DNA from: an uncultured Blautia sp. | GTDB taxonomy: Bacteria; Bacillota; Clostridia; Lachnospirales; Lachnospiraceae | NCBI GenBank assembly: GCA_900551075.1 | Contig: URVB01000008.1 | Span: forward strand, 50,424 to 114,423 | Reading direction: 5' to 3' | Length of the DNA: 64,000 nt | In this document: positions 44,028-53,007 of the stretch, piece by piece | Layout of the letters: each line of letters starts with the position of its first letter | Position numbering within the stretch: position 1 is the first letter of the stretch | Position numbers and translations under genes: made by a program | The notes under the pieces: generated by a model | Told to the model about the DNA's origin: nothing | Seen by the model: only the letters and a program-made list of their open reading frames with translations | Database searches by the model: none

Positions 44028-46010
44028 TTACTTTTTGGTATAGTATCCGAATATGGCTCCCTGGAATTCAAATTCCTGTGAAAGCTCGTAATGCTCTTCC
44101 AGCCATTGATTTTTGTCTGAGGCAAATTTCTCTAATTTTTTGTAGGTATCTTCTCCTACAAGGTAAGCAGGAATATCTTTCCGGCGAATGTCTTCAATTA
44201 CGTAATCGGCCACCTGGGGACGTATACCTGCATCAGAAAAATCCAGAGTATAGCACTGGGTATCCCAGCGCAGCATGCTGTAGATTTCTGTTACACCGAT
44301 TCCGAAGGCATAGGTGTTTTCCGGTATATTTGATGCTATATGCGCGGCAAAATCATGAATCTCCTGTTTGTTGTGAAAGGCTGTTTTCAGGTCTGTATTG
44401 TACCCGTATTCGATCAGAGTTCCGGTATTCAGTGTGAGCAGGATTCCGAGGGTTACAGCCGTAAATGTGCCCTGGAACAGTTGGGAAGATGTGTATTCGC
44501 GGTGCTTTTTGAACCGGAACTGCCTGACAAAATCCATGCCCCGTTCAGCCAGAATACACATGAGCAGAACAGCAGGAAGGTGGCAGATATCCAGGTTGTG
44601 ATATGCGGCCCGGTTCATGAAATAGGACATCTGGCCCAATGCCAGGACTCCGGTAAAGAAGGAGAAGCAGGGCATCAGTATCTCTGTTTTTCCGGAAAGG
44701 ATTTTTCTGCCGAAGCAGCTCATATAAGAAAGTCCCCAGGCTACTGCCAGAAAAAGATGGATCAGTACGGGAACATAAGCACTTGGATAATCCGGAAGAT
44801 CCACCCGAAGAAAGCCGTCCATATAAGAGGTGGTCAGCAGCGGGAATAAAAATTCCTGTATGGAGTTGACAGAACCGCCGCAGAGCAGGTTGTAGGCGTT
44901 AACCATTCCATATGCACCGAAAAAACAGAGAATTGCAGAAGCAGCATGAACGATGCACGTTTTCAGTATTTTTAAAAAATTCCATTTTGTGCTGCATAGC
45001 TGGAGGATGATCCAAAAAGCAGTCCATGCAACGGTACAGAACATACCGCTTTCCGTATTCCATAAAATGCCCAGCATGGACAGAAGATAGCCAAGAATAC
45101 AGGTGACAGTATTCAGTTTTTGAAAGCGGACACAAAAAGCGCCCAAGCAGAGCATCAGGCTCATAAAAAGAATCCTGTGGGGCCAGAGCTGCCAATAAAA
45201 GCCGCCGCGCATCGCAAGGATCGGAAAGGTCATGGCAATGGTTCCGAGAAGGCGCAGCAGACTGTTTCTTACCGTAAAGTGCAGGGCAAGAAAAACAGGC
45301 AGAAAGCATAAGGCCCCCAGAATGGAGTTCAGCAGAATAAAGTCAATAAAATCTCCGCCCAGAAGCTTCATGGGAAGCTTATACAGGATTGCATAATGTC
45401 CGTAGATACTGGTAGTATGCTCAGAAAAGGGCAGCCCGTGATATACATTATAAATGGAGTTAAAATAAGCATGTGCGTGCATCCGGTCGGAAACTCCCCG
45501 TACAAAGATGGAGGGAGTGTAGAAGGTGTAGCCGATCAGAACGGACAGCATTCCATACAGAAAATACATGGCACTGTTCGGAATATGCAGTGCATGGTTG
45601 CTTTTCAGGCAAATAAAAAATATCAGGATTTCCGCAGTCAGACAGAACACAACAAGCCAAAGCGGCAGCTTATGCCAGATATAGCGATCGCTGACTCCGC
45701 CGTAGATATTGACCTCCAGACGGAACATCTGCAGAAAAAAGACGAGATTTCCTACGGTCAGTAATCCGAGCGTCAGCCATGAGGCGGCCGGAGCCGGAGA
45801 TGATATTTTGTTTTTGTGGAAAATTCCATAAAAGGCCGAAAACAGCAGACAGAATAGCATGATCTGCATGGCGAAGGTAAGCAGATTGACGTTTCCTCTG
45901 GCGGAAATGGCATTGGAAAGTGCGGGGATTTTTAAGCAGCAGGCGGAAAAGCCAAAGGATAGCAGGAGAGCAGCCAAAAAAGCAGTGATTTTGTTCATTG
46001 ATGATCTCAT
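44028..46010 (-). CDS. Large polytopic membrane protein, possibly GT-C glycosyltransferase-like
   Basis: About 660 residues with a dozen or more hydrophobic helices spread from the N-terminus to near residue 535. A C-terminal soluble part ends GAIFGYYTKK. An early loop has GVSDRMHAHAYFNSIYNVYHGL and GHYAILYKLPMKLLGG, an arrangement seen in GT-C-type membrane glycosyltransferases that use lipid-linked sugars, but no diagnostic DxD or WWDYG motif was identified. ATG 46010 is preferred over 46034 because AAAGGA lies between them. It converges on the DUF445 gene. The call of glycosyltransferase is tentative. Confidence 0.6.
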   Translation of the reverse strand: MRSSMNKITAFLAALLLSFGFSACCLKIPALSNAISARGNVNLLTFAMQIMLFCLLFSAFYGIFHKNKISSPAPAASWLTLGLLTVGNLVFFLQMFRLEVNIYGGVSDRYIWHKLPLWLVVFCLTAEILIFFICLKSNHALHIPNSAMYFLYGMLSVLIGYTFYTPSIFVRGVSDRMHAHAYFNSIYNVYHGLPFSEHTTSIYGHYAILYKLPMKLLGGDFIDFILLNSILGALCFLPVFLALHFTVRNSLLRLLGTIAMTFPILAMRGGFYWQLWPHRILFMSLMLCLGAFCVRFQKLNTVTCILGYLLSMLGILWNTESGMFCTVAWTAFWIILQLCSTKWNFLKILKTCIVHAASAILCFFGAYGMVNAYNLLCGGSVNSIQEFLFPLLTTSYMDGFLRVDLPDYPSAYVPVLIHLFLAVAWGLSYMSCFGRKILSGKTEILMPCFSFFTGVLALGQMSYFMNRAAYHNLDICHLPAVLLMCILAERGMDFVRQFRFKKHREYTSSQLFQGTFTAVTLGILLTLNTGTLIEYGYNTDLKTAFHNKQEIHDFAAHIASNIPENTYAFGIGVTEIYSMLRWDTQCYTLDFSDAGIRPQVADYVIEDIRRKDIPAYLVGEDTYKKLEKFASDKNQWLEEHYELSQEFEFQGAIFGYYTKK

Positions 46011-46151
46011 AATAAATAATTTTCCTTTATACATTTAATGGTTTTCTATCGTATCTATCTTCTCTGAAAATGCTCCTTTTGTCAAGAGATGAGAGAAAGT
46101 TTCAGGAGGACCTGATGTATTTGAGACAGAGCTGAAGTGAAATAGAGGCAA

Positions 46152-46198
46152 ATTGTTGCGCAAATTTTGTTGACACTTATTTTGGCAGCCAGTATAAT
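46152..46198 (+). promoter_or_regulatory. Consensus promoter and operator of the LacI-SBP regulator gene
   Basis: TTGACA (46170-46175), 17 bp, TATAAT (46193-46198): a perfect sigma-A promoter. The operator core TTGCGCAA (46156-46163), with right half CGCAAATTTT, lies just upstream of the -35. The same core occurs at the two target promoters (50641-50648 and 50906-50913). Confidence 0.8.
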
Positions 46199-46240
46199 TA
46201 AAGTATAAGGTCTGCCCAAACAAAGCGTGAATGAAAAGTG

Positions 46241-46295
46241 ATTACTTATCTTTGGCGCACTCGCTGCGCCAATAGCGGTATGCCTGATAAGTAAT
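46241..46295 (+). other. Nested hairpin in the leader of the LacI-SBP regulator gene
   Basis: An outer 10-bp stem, ATTACTTATC with GATAAGTAAT, encloses an inner 8-bp stem, TTGGCGCA-CTCGC-TGCGCCAA, and a 13-base single-stranded stretch. It lies about 35 bases after the expected transcription start in a leader of about 135 bases. No T run follows. It may be an RNA control element or a small dispersed repeat. The remainder of 46035-46339 holds nothing else. Confidence 0.65.
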
Positions 46296-46339
46296 AAATT
46301 TGCACGCAGGGCGAAAAAATATGAATTGGGGGCCATGGG

Positions 46340-48400
46340 ATGGCAACAATAAATGATATTGCAAAAATAGCGGGGGTATCTACCTCGACCGTTTCCCATG
46401 TGGTAAATCGTACACGGTATGTCAGTCCGGAGTTGGTGGAGAGAGTAGAAAAGGCGATTCAGGAGCTGGACGAATTGCCGAATTTTATCGTAAAGAAAAC
46501 TAAGATAAACAGAAAAACTGTGGGAAGGGAATTTATATTACTGCTGCTTTCAGAACCGGAAAGCCTGTTTCAGAGCGAAATTCAGAAAAATGCCGAAAAA
46601 CTGTTGGCAGAGGGGAAATATTCCCTCATTGCAGTCGGGTATGATAATGACGAAACGCGCCTTGAAATTATTCGTACCTCGCTTTTGACCTCGCCGGATT
46701 TGCGCGGGGTTATTGCATTCCCGGATGAGAAGGCTGTACTTACGGGAGAATTTTTCCGTGGAATCCATGTCCCGGTGGTGCTTATAGGAAAGGCTCTTGA
46801 AAATTTCGATACAGATGTACTTTACGCGGACACCTTTGAAGGTGGCTACCGTGCTGCAAAGCACCTTATTAAGAACGGACATGAGCATATTGCTTTCTTG
46901 GGAAGCTCAGGAAACTTTATGACCAGTCGGTTTGAAGGATATAAGAAGGCACTGGAGGATTATCACATTGCTTTTCACGAAAATATGGTTTTCTGTAATT
47001 TGAACTCGGAAGAGGAGGTATTTGCTTCCATGGACAAATTGATGTCCCTGGATGTAGTGCCTACGTCGGTTATTGCCGCGAATTCTTCGCCGTTGGTGCC
47101 TGTTCTGAAATATCTGAATGCCCACAACATTATTATGCCAAAGGATATTTCTGTAGTTAGCCTAAATGATTTTCAGTGGGCCGCTTTACTGGTACCGGAA
47201 ATTACCTGTATTGATAAGCAGCCGGACGAAATTGCCAGGCTTGCAGTGAAAACCCTTATGGGACGCCTGGAAAGAGGGGAGACTGCAAATGCGCCGGGTT
47301 TAAAGGAGGGGTATGAAAAAATAACCCTTCCTGCCCAACTGAATGTTCGGGGATCAACCTGTGGAATCGGAAGAGGTCCATTTGGGGAAAAGGCGGAAAA
47401 TGTGGATGCATTGGTGCTTTCGGAAACGGAAAAGGAGAAAATAAGGCAGAAGAACTATACTGCGGCTATCTCCTTTCACTATACCGGAAAGGCATGGATG
47501 AGACTGCAGGAAAAAGGGATGAAGAAGATATTTGGAGATTTGGGGATTTCTGTGATTGCGGTAACGGACGCTCATTTTGACGCAGCCCTTCAATGCAGGC
47601 AGTTAGAAAGCATCCGGTTTTTGGATCCGGATATACTGATTGCGATCCCCGTTGATACGAAGGATACTGCCGGTGCCTTTCGGTCAATTTGTGATACAAA
47701 CACAAAACTGGTGCTGATCACCAACATTCCGGATGGCTTTACACCGCAGGATTATGTATCCTGTATATCTGTAAATGAACATTCCCATGGGCGGAATATG
47801 GGCCATGGACTGGGGGAATATATGGTGCGCCATAATCTCCGTAATGTGGGGATTATCCGCCATGGCGACCAGAACTTCTTTGCTACGAACCAGAGAGATG
47901 ATGCGGCCGAGCAGGTTCTGGCAGAGGAATTTCCGGAAATCCGCATTTGCGGGGAAATGAATTTCCTGACGGAAGGAGAGGTATATAGAAAGACGCTGGA
48001 ATTTATGCGCCATAAGCCTGAGGTGGAAGCTCTGTATGTTTCCTGGGACGGGCCGGCGCTGGAGGTAATTAAGGCATTGACAGAGATAAACCGCACAGAT
48101 GTGGCAGTGGTAACGGGGGATTTGGATTATTCTATTGCCATGAACATGGCCAAGGGAGGAATGGTGAAAATGCTCAGTGCACAGTGTCCTTATGAGCAGG
48201 GAGAGGCTATTGCCCTTGCGGCCGCAAATGCTCTTCTTGGAAAAGAAACGCCTTCATTTGTTGGAATTGAACCGGTTTGTGTCAGCCCTGAGAATCTTCT
48301 AAAGACCTGGAAAAATATTTTTAAAGAGGATCCTCCGGCAGAGCTGCGAAATGCAATTCGCCAGAATCCTAATCATGTATCTCAAAAAAATGGTATTTAA
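46340..48400 (+). CDS. LacI-family regulator carrying a second, transporter-derived binding domain
   Basis: 686 residues, twice the LacI length. Residues 1-55 are the LacI helix-turn-helix (INDIAKIAGVSTSTVSHVVN); 60-340 a normal LacI sensor domain (HIAFLGSSGNFMTSRFEGYK, PKDISVVSLNDFQWAALL). From about 365 to 680 there is another periplasmic-binding fold that matches the ABC binding protein at 51836. Shared stretches are NYTAAISFHY at the same point, an FFxTNQR motif and Q-x-PYxQG, and the relation runs throughout. No signal peptide is present, so the domain works inside the cell, presumably sensing the imported compound. The SD is weak (GGGGGCCATGGG). Operators for it are proposed at three promoters. 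Confidence 0.9.
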   Translation: MATINDIAKIAGVSTSTVSHVVNRTRYVSPELVERVEKAIQELDELPNFIVKKTKINRKTVGREFILLLLSEPESLFQSEIQKNAEKLLAEGKYSLIAVGYDNDETRLEIIRTSLLTSPDLRGVIAFPDEKAVLTGEFFRGIHVPVVLIGKALENFDTDVLYADTFEGGYRAAKHLIKNGHEHIAFLGSSGNFMTSRFEGYKKALEDYHIAFHENMVFCNLNSEEEVFASMDKLMSLDVVPTSVIAANSSPLVPVLKYLNAHNIIMPKDISVVSLNDFQWAALLVPEITCIDKQPDEIARLAVKTLMGRLERGETANAPGLKEGYEKITLPAQLNVRGSTCGIGRGPFGEKAENVDALVLSETEKEKIRQKNYTAAISFHYTGKAWMRLQEKGMKKIFGDLGISVIAVTDAHFDAALQCRQLESIRFLDPDILIAIPVDTKDTAGAFRSICDTNTKLVLITNIPDGFTPQDYVSCISVNEHSHGRNMGHGLGEYMVRHNLRNVGIIRHGDQNFFATNQRDDAAEQVLAEEFPEIRICGEMNFLTEGEVYRKTLEFMRHKPEVEALYVSWDGPALEVIKALTEINRTDVAVVTGDLDYSIAMNMAKGGMVKMLSAQCPYEQGEAIALAAANALLGKETPSFVGIEPVCVSPENLLKTWKNIFKEDPPAELRNAIRQNPNHVSQKNGI

Positions 48401-48421
48401 TTGTCAGTATCACAGGATATT

Positions 48422-48464
48422 AAAAAAGCAAGCCTGGCTGTGGTTAAGCGGGGCTTGCTTTTTT
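48422..48464. terminator. Bidirectional terminator between regulator and oxidoreductase genes
   Basis: AAAAAAGCAAGCC pairs with GGCTTGCTTTTTT (13 bp) with T or A runs at both ends, so it can work on both strands between the convergent genes. Confidence 0.9.
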
Positions 48465-48488
48465 ATGTTTGAAACAGGACAATTCTGT

Positions 48489-49667
48489 TTAATCTTCTTC
48501 AACTTCCGATATGGTTATCCAGCGCTGTGTGCGTGCGGATTCCAGAATGGCATCGGAAATCAGTTCAATAGCATATCCGTCCCGAAAACTTGGATCCGCC
48601 TGTTTTCCTTCGGCAATAGCCTTGAAGAAATCATAAGTTTCGATTATTTTTGTTTCCGTGTAACCGATGCCCAGGGCCGGAATGGGCCATAAGCCCTCTC
48701 CGTACGGGTGCGCGGGACCGGTATAAACAGAGCGGAATCCCCGGCGGTCGCCGCCATCCTTAGCGAAGCATACCTGAAGCTCGTCTCTGTGCTCGTAGTT
48801 GAAATATAAAGAGCCCTCTGTTCCGTGGATTTCGAAGGTAATGTAATTGTTGCGGCCCCAGGCATTCCGTGTAGCTTCGATGGTGCCGAAAGCGCCGTTT
48901 TTGCACTGCACCATGAAGCAGCATTGGTCCTCTACATCAACTGCCTCTTTTGGAACATTTTCTCCGCCTTTTATATTTCCCAGGCTGTCTGCAAGACCGG
49001 TCTGGACCGGACGTTTCGGAATATAGGTTGCGGTGCGGGCATGAACTGCCGCAAAATCCCCAACCAGGAAACGGAGCATATCCACAACATGGGTTCCGAT
49101 ATCCCCAAGAGCTCCGCTTCCGCAGACCTTCTTCTGGAAGCGCCAGGAAAGTGGCGCTGAAGGGTCGGCAGACCAATCCTGGAGATAGGTTCCGCGGAAA
49201 TCCAGGATTTTTCCGATAGCTCCTTCTGCAATATATTTTTTGGCAAGCTGTACTGCGGGAGTACGGCGGTAATTAAAAGCGACCATAGTTGTAATATTGT
49301 TTGCTTTTGCGGCTAAATACATTTCCTTTGCCTGGGAAGAGTTTAAGGCAAGGGGCTTTTCGCAGAGAATATGTTTTCCTGCCCTTGCGGCTGCAATGGC
49401 GATTTCTGCGTGGGCATTATTTGGAGTACAGATATCAATAACGTCAATCTCGGGACTTCTTACCAGATCATGCCAGTCTGTGCTGCAGCTTTCAAAACTC
49501 AGCTTTTGTGCAGAATCATTGGCAACCTCCGCGTTTATGTCTACGATGATTTTTTTTACCGGGATGGCAGGAGCCGTCCAAAAAAACATGGGCATTCCGG
49601 CGTAGGCGATAGAGTGTGCCTTTGCCATGAATCCGGCTCCGATTAAGCCTACATTCATTTTTTTCAT
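48489..49667 (-). CDS. Gfo/Idh/MocA-family oxidoreductase (copy 1)
   Basis: 392 residues. The Rossmann start VGLIGAGFMAKAHSIAY, the EKP motif CEKPLALNSSQAKEM (active-site Lys) and the GDIGTHVVDMLRFLVG motif (His) are all present. The C-terminal beta-sheet domain contains RNAWGRNNYITFEIHG. It oxidises or reduces a sugar or cyclitol with NAD(P). It is clearly paralogous to the protein at 55488 over the full length (shared FFW-APAxPV, TDWHD, CTPNN-HAEIAIAA, YLQ-WSADP-SPLSWRFQK). SD AAGGAGGAAA. It follows the isomerase-like gene at 49693 and is read from the promoter at 50691. Confidence 0.93.
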   Translation of the reverse strand: MKKMNVGLIGAGFMAKAHSIAYAGMPMFFWTAPAIPVKKIIVDINAEVANDSAQKLSFESCSTDWHDLVRSPEIDVIDICTPNNAHAEIAIAAARAGKHILCEKPLALNSSQAKEMYLAAKANNITTMVAFNYRRTPAVQLAKKYIAEGAIGKILDFRGTYLQDWSADPSAPLSWRFQKKVCGSGALGDIGTHVVDMLRFLVGDFAAVHARTATYIPKRPVQTGLADSLGNIKGGENVPKEAVDVEDQCCFMVQCKNGAFGTIEATRNAWGRNNYITFEIHGTEGSLYFNYEHRDELQVCFAKDGGDRRGFRSVYTGPAHPYGEGLWPIPALGIGYTETKIIETYDFFKAIAEGKQADPSFRDGYAIELISDAILESARTQRWITISEVEED

Positions 49668-49692
49668 ATAAATTTCCTCCTTGTATAAGCAC

Positions 49693-50607
49693 TCAGATTA
49701 CAAACTGCCTGATGTAGCGGTAAGAAAGCCTCAGAGAGTCCAGAATTTTTTCTTTGCTGCCTTCAAAAGCCCTGTCTTCGATTTCTACACAGGTATAACC
49801 GTCATAGCCGATGTCGGTAAGGGCGGAAACGTAACGGCCCCAATCTACGTCGCCCAGCCCGGGAAGCTTAGGCGACATATATTCCAGGGGATAAGCCATA
49901 ACTCCAACATCCCGGAGCTTTTCCGGATAAAGCTTAATATCTTTATAATGAACGTGAAAAATTTTTTCTTTAAATTCATATAAAGGCTTAATGTAATCAA
50001 TATTCTGCCAGACAAAGTGGGAGGGGTCGTAGTTAAGCCCGAAATAATCACTGGGGATTAAGGAAAATGCCTTTCTCCAGACAGCGGGGGTTGTCATAAG
50101 GTTCTGCCCGCCGGGCCACTGACCGGCGTCAAAAAGCATGGGGCAGTTTTCGATGGCAATCCGCACCTTGCTCTGTTCTGCGCTGTGGATAACAGGCGTC
50201 CAGACCTCCTGGAAAATTTCCAGGTTTTCTTCAATGGTTTTCGTCTGTATTCTTCCGATAAAGGTTGTGATGGTGTCTACATGGAGTTTTGGAGCAGCTT
50301 TAATCATGCTGGTTAAATGACGGATAATTTCGCTGCGTTTTTTCAGGTCCTCGGTCAGGGTATTTGGGTAGTATGCCAATGCGGAAATTTCTACGTTTTT
50401 TTCCTGGCAGTATCGGTTGATGTATTGGATTTTTTCTTCTGTGAGATCTTCGATATTAATATGGGTTACGCCTGCGTATCTTCTTGAGGCTTTTTCTACA
50501 GGCCAGCAGGCCATTTCCACGCACTCATATCCGAGAGAGGCTGCGGTATCAATGACTTCCTCGAAGGAAGCAGTATCCATGATGGCAGAAACAAATCCTA
50601 ACTTCAT
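49693..50607 (-). CDS. Sugar phosphate isomerase/epimerase-like TIM-barrel protein (regulon copy 1)
   Basis: 304 residues with the AP-endonuclease-2/xylose isomerase-like barrel. It starts LGFVSAIMDTASFEEVIDTA; ligand-type residues occur in VRIAIENCPMLF (Glu), LNYDPSHFVWQ (Asp, His), FHVHYKDIK (His) and CVEIEDRAFEG (Glu). It is the first gene of the minus-strand unit with the Gfo/Idh/MocA oxidoreductase. Members process keto-sugars made by such oxidoreductases; some cleave 3-keto-glycosides and others act on inositol derivatives. SD AAAGGAGATT. Confidence 0.88.
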   Translation of the reverse strand: MKLGFVSAIMDTASFEEVIDTAASLGYECVEMACWPVEKASRRYAGVTHINIEDLTEEKIQYINRYCQEKNVEISALAYYPNTLTEDLKKRSEIIRHLTSMIKAAPKLHVDTITTFIGRIQTKTIEENLEIFQEVWTPVIHSAEQSKVRIAIENCPMLFDAGQWPGGQNLMTTPAVWRKAFSLIPSDYFGLNYDPSHFVWQNIDYIKPLYEFKEKIFHVHYKDIKLYPEKLRDVGVMAYPLEYMSPKLPGLGDVDWGRYVSALTDIGYDGYTCVEIEDRAFEGSKEKILDSLRLSYRYIRQFVI

Positions 50608-50636
50608 ACTATAATCTCCTTTTCTTTATGTTGTGA

Positions 50637-50691
50637 AAATTTGCGCAAAATTACTTAAAAACATTATCCTATATTCCGGAGAAAATGTCAA
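50637..50691 (-). promoter_or_regulatory. Promoter with downstream operator for the isomerase-oxidoreductase unit
   Basis: On the minus strand TTGACA (50691-50686), 17 bp, GATAAT (50668-50663). The operator AAATTTGCGCAAAATT (50637-50652) begins about 10 bases past the -10, covering the start site region, the classic position for repression. Confidence 0.8.
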
Positions 50692-50860
50692 TCACTGTTT
50701 GAAAAGAAAATAATAAACATGAGAAAAGAAAAACAAGACATACAATTTACCGTAACATCCATTTAATGGAAGGGATTTTGAAGTAAACAAAAAAGTATAC
50801 AGAAAAGATTCAGAAAATTTATGAGAATCAAACAAAAAACAAAAAAATCACAGCCCTCGG

Positions 50861-50916
50861 TTGACAAGAGAGGAGAAATGAGATATTATAAAAACACAAA
50901 AAAATTTGCGCAAATT
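50861..50916 (+). promoter_or_regulatory. Promoter with downstream operator for the importer operon
   Basis: TTGACA (50861-50866), 17 bp, TATTAT (50884-50889). A perfect 14-bp palindrome, AATTTGCGCAAATT (50903-50916), sits just past the start site. With the divergent promoter it fills the 50608-50953 gap; nothing else is seen there. Confidence 0.82.
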
Positions 50917-50953
50917 ACTAAGAAAATGAGAAAATGTGGAAAAGGAGAAGAAA

Positions 50954-51766
50954 ATGAAACTGGGATATATGACAAATGGTTTTGGCCCCCTGGTAGGAGA
51001 CGGCGGAGGTGTCACGAGTGTAAAAGATATCCGTTATCTTACTCTTTGTGATGATGAAGCGGTTTTGAAGGAAATTACAGACGCAGGGTTTCGTTACATA
51101 GAGGTTTTGGAGGGGAACCTCACAAAGTATGCATCGGATATAGGAGTCCTGAAGGATATGCTGGTCAGGTACCATGCAGAAATGATGAGCGTATGCGTGG
51201 GGGCTAATTTTATCTATAAGGATGCACTTGAGGATGAGATGTATCATATGGAAGCAGTGGCGTCACTTGCGGAGCAGGCAGGTGTTTCCTATGTAGGCTT
51301 TTGTGGCGGTGCAATCAGAGGAAAAGGAATACAGGAGGGAGACTATAAGCTTCTGGCAGAAGGTCTGGATGAGGCTGCGGAAATTTTTGCAGCTCATGGA
51401 ATTGAGGCCAGCTATCATCCTCATTTAGGCTCCATGGCTGAACAGCCGGAACAGATAGACAGGCTGTTTTCTCTTACGGATATTAAAATTTGCCCGGATT
51501 TAGCCCATCTGGCAGCAGGAGGCGGGAATCCGCTGGAAATTGTGAAGAAATATTATGACAGAATTTCCTTTATGCATCTGAAGGATTTAAACTCAGACGG
51601 CTTCGCACCGCTGGGAACCGGAAATGTAGACGTTGCAGGAGTCATCAGCTTTTTAAATGAAAAGGGCTATGCAGGAGACTATCTTGTTGAGGTGGATGGT
51701 TATGCGGGAGATCCGAGGGAAGCATGTGAAACTTCCTATAAATTCCTGAAAGGAAAATTAATCTAA
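50954..51766 (+). CDS. Sugar phosphate isomerase/epimerase-like TIM-barrel protein (regulon copy 2)
   Basis: 270 residues of the same superfamily as the protein at 49693 but not closely alike. It starts KLGYMTNGFGPLVGDGGGVT; likely ligands occur in YVGFCGGAIRG, EASYHPHLGSMAEQPEQI (His), KICPDLAHLAAGGGN (Asp, His), FMHLKDLNSDGF (His, Asp) and YLVEVDGYAGD (Glu). It heads the operon with the binding protein, ATPase, permease and second oxidoreductase, so it acts on the imported compound. ATG 50954 follows AAAAGGAGAAG; a GTG at 50936 is upstream of that SD. Confidence 0.88.
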   Translation: MKLGYMTNGFGPLVGDGGGVTSVKDIRYLTLCDDEAVLKEITDAGFRYIEVLEGNLTKYASDIGVLKDMLVRYHAEMMSVCVGANFIYKDALEDEMYHMEAVASLAEQAGVSYVGFCGGAIRGKGIQEGDYKLLAEGLDEAAEIFAAHGIEASYHPHLGSMAEQPEQIDRLFSLTDIKICPDLAHLAAGGGNPLEIVKKYYDRISFMHLKDLNSDGFAPLGTGNVDVAGVISFLNEKGYAGDYLVEVDGYAGDPREACETSYKFLKGKLI

Positions 51767-51835
51767 ATACAGAGAGCACAAAGCGGCAGAAAACGCTTTG
51801 AAATAAAAAAGCACAAAGCTAAGGAGGGTTTTAAG

Positions 51836-52921
51836 ATGAAAAAAAGAGTTTTATGTCTATTGTTGGCGGCGGCAATGGCGGCTGCTGCGGGAACAACAGT
51901 TTTTGCAGCAGATGGCACACAGGAAATTATGTCTACCGGACCCAATGGGGAAACTGCTACACCGGCTACAGAGCTTTCTCTGACTGATGAAGAGATTGCA
52001 AAGATAAAGGAAGGAAATTACACGGCGGCAATCAGTTTCCATTATGGCGGCAATGACTGGTCAAGTGCACAGCAGAAGGGGCTAAAGGATACATTTGAGA
52101 AGCTGGGAATCGAAGTAACCGCTGTTACAGATGCAGACTTTTCCGCTGAGAAGCAGGTATCAGATCTGGAAACGATTATGGCAAAGGAGCCGGATGTACT
52201 GGTATCCATTCCTACAGATGCAACTTCTACGGCAGATGCTTACCAGAGTGTGGCAGATGCAGGCACTGAGATTGTCTTTATGGATAATGTGCCGAAGGGC
52301 TTTACGGCAGGGGAGAATTATGTAAGCTGTGTATCTGCGGATAATTACGGAAACGGTATCATTGCGGCGGATTTAATCGGAGAAGCATTAGGCGGAGCAG
52401 GAAAAATCGGTGTAATATATTATGACGTTGACTTTTTTGTAACAAATCAAAGATTAGATGCCTTTGAGAAGGAAATGGCAGAAAAATATCCGGACATTGA
52501 AATTGTATCCAAAATGGGGTTCCAGGATGAAAACGGATGTGATGTAGTTGCGGATGCGATGATTACACAGAATCCGGATATTCAGGCGATTTTTGCACAC
52601 TGGGATATTCCCTGCGAGGGTGCGCTCTCTGCTCTTCGTGCGGCGGGCCGTGACGATATCCTCCTTAGTACCATTGATCTTGGAAATAATATAGCAAAAG
52701 AAATTGCAGAGGGAAATGTTCTGGGACTGGGCGCGCAGCTTCCTTACGACCAGGGCGTGGCAGAAGCGACACTGGCAGCTTATGCCTTGCTTGGAAAAGA
52801 AGCTCCGGATTATGTTGCAGTTCCTGCAAAACGTGTGGAAAAAGCAAATCTTCTGAAGGCTTATCAGGATGTTTATCATACAGAAGCGCCGGATTCCATC
52901 AGGGCTGCAATGGGCGAATAG
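51836..52921 (+). CDS. Sugar ABC transporter substrate-binding protein (RbsB-like)
   Basis: 361 residues. A Sec signal (KKRVLCLLLAAAMAAAAGTT, cut near VFA-ADG) lacks a lipobox Cys. The mature protein is a type I periplasmic-binding protein (NYTAAISFHYGGNDWSSAQQ, DVLVSIPTDATSTADAY, GGAGKIGVIYYDVDFFVTNQ, LSTIDLGNNIAKEIAEG). The C-terminal half of the LacI regulator at 46340 is a homologue over about 320 residues. The ligand is probably a glycoside, ribose-like sugar or cyclitol. SD AAGGAGGG. A hairpin follows before the ATPase gene. Confidence 0.92.
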   Translation: MKKRVLCLLLAAAMAAAAGTTVFAADGTQEIMSTGPNGETATPATELSLTDEEIAKIKEGNYTAAISFHYGGNDWSSAQQKGLKDTFEKLGIEVTAVTDADFSAEKQVSDLETIMAKEPDVLVSIPTDATSTADAYQSVADAGTEIVFMDNVPKGFTAGENYVSCVSADNYGNGIIAADLIGEALGGAGKIGVIYYDVDFFVTNQRLDAFEKEMAEKYPDIEIVSKMGFQDENGCDVVADAMITQNPDIQAIFAHWDIPCEGALSALRAAGRDDILLSTIDLGNNIAKEIAEGNVLGLGAQLPYDQGVAEATLAAYALLGKEAPDYVAVPAKRVEKANLLKAYQDVYHTEAPDSIRAAMGE

Positions 52922-52937
52922 CGTGTTAATTACAGAT

Positions 52938-52970
52938 AAATGCAGAGCAGGGATGCTCTGCCCTGCATTT
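52938..52970 (+). other. Hairpin between binding-protein and ATPase genes
   Basis: AAATGCAG (52938-52945) pairs with CTGCATTT (52963-52970); alternative internal stems GCAGAGC/GCTCTGC and GCAGGG/CCCTGC are mutually exclusive with parts of it. Only a short T run follows. It probably protects the binding-protein mRNA or lowers downstream expression. Confidence 0.6.
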
Positions 52971-53007
52971 TGAATCTTAATACAAAAAGAAAGAACAGGT
53001 GGAGTTT

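Noticed and set aside
46241..46295. Riboswitch upstream of the LacI-SBP gene
   Set aside because: The nested stems do not match any riboswitch consensus I know, and no expression platform is visible; kept only as an unexplained structure.
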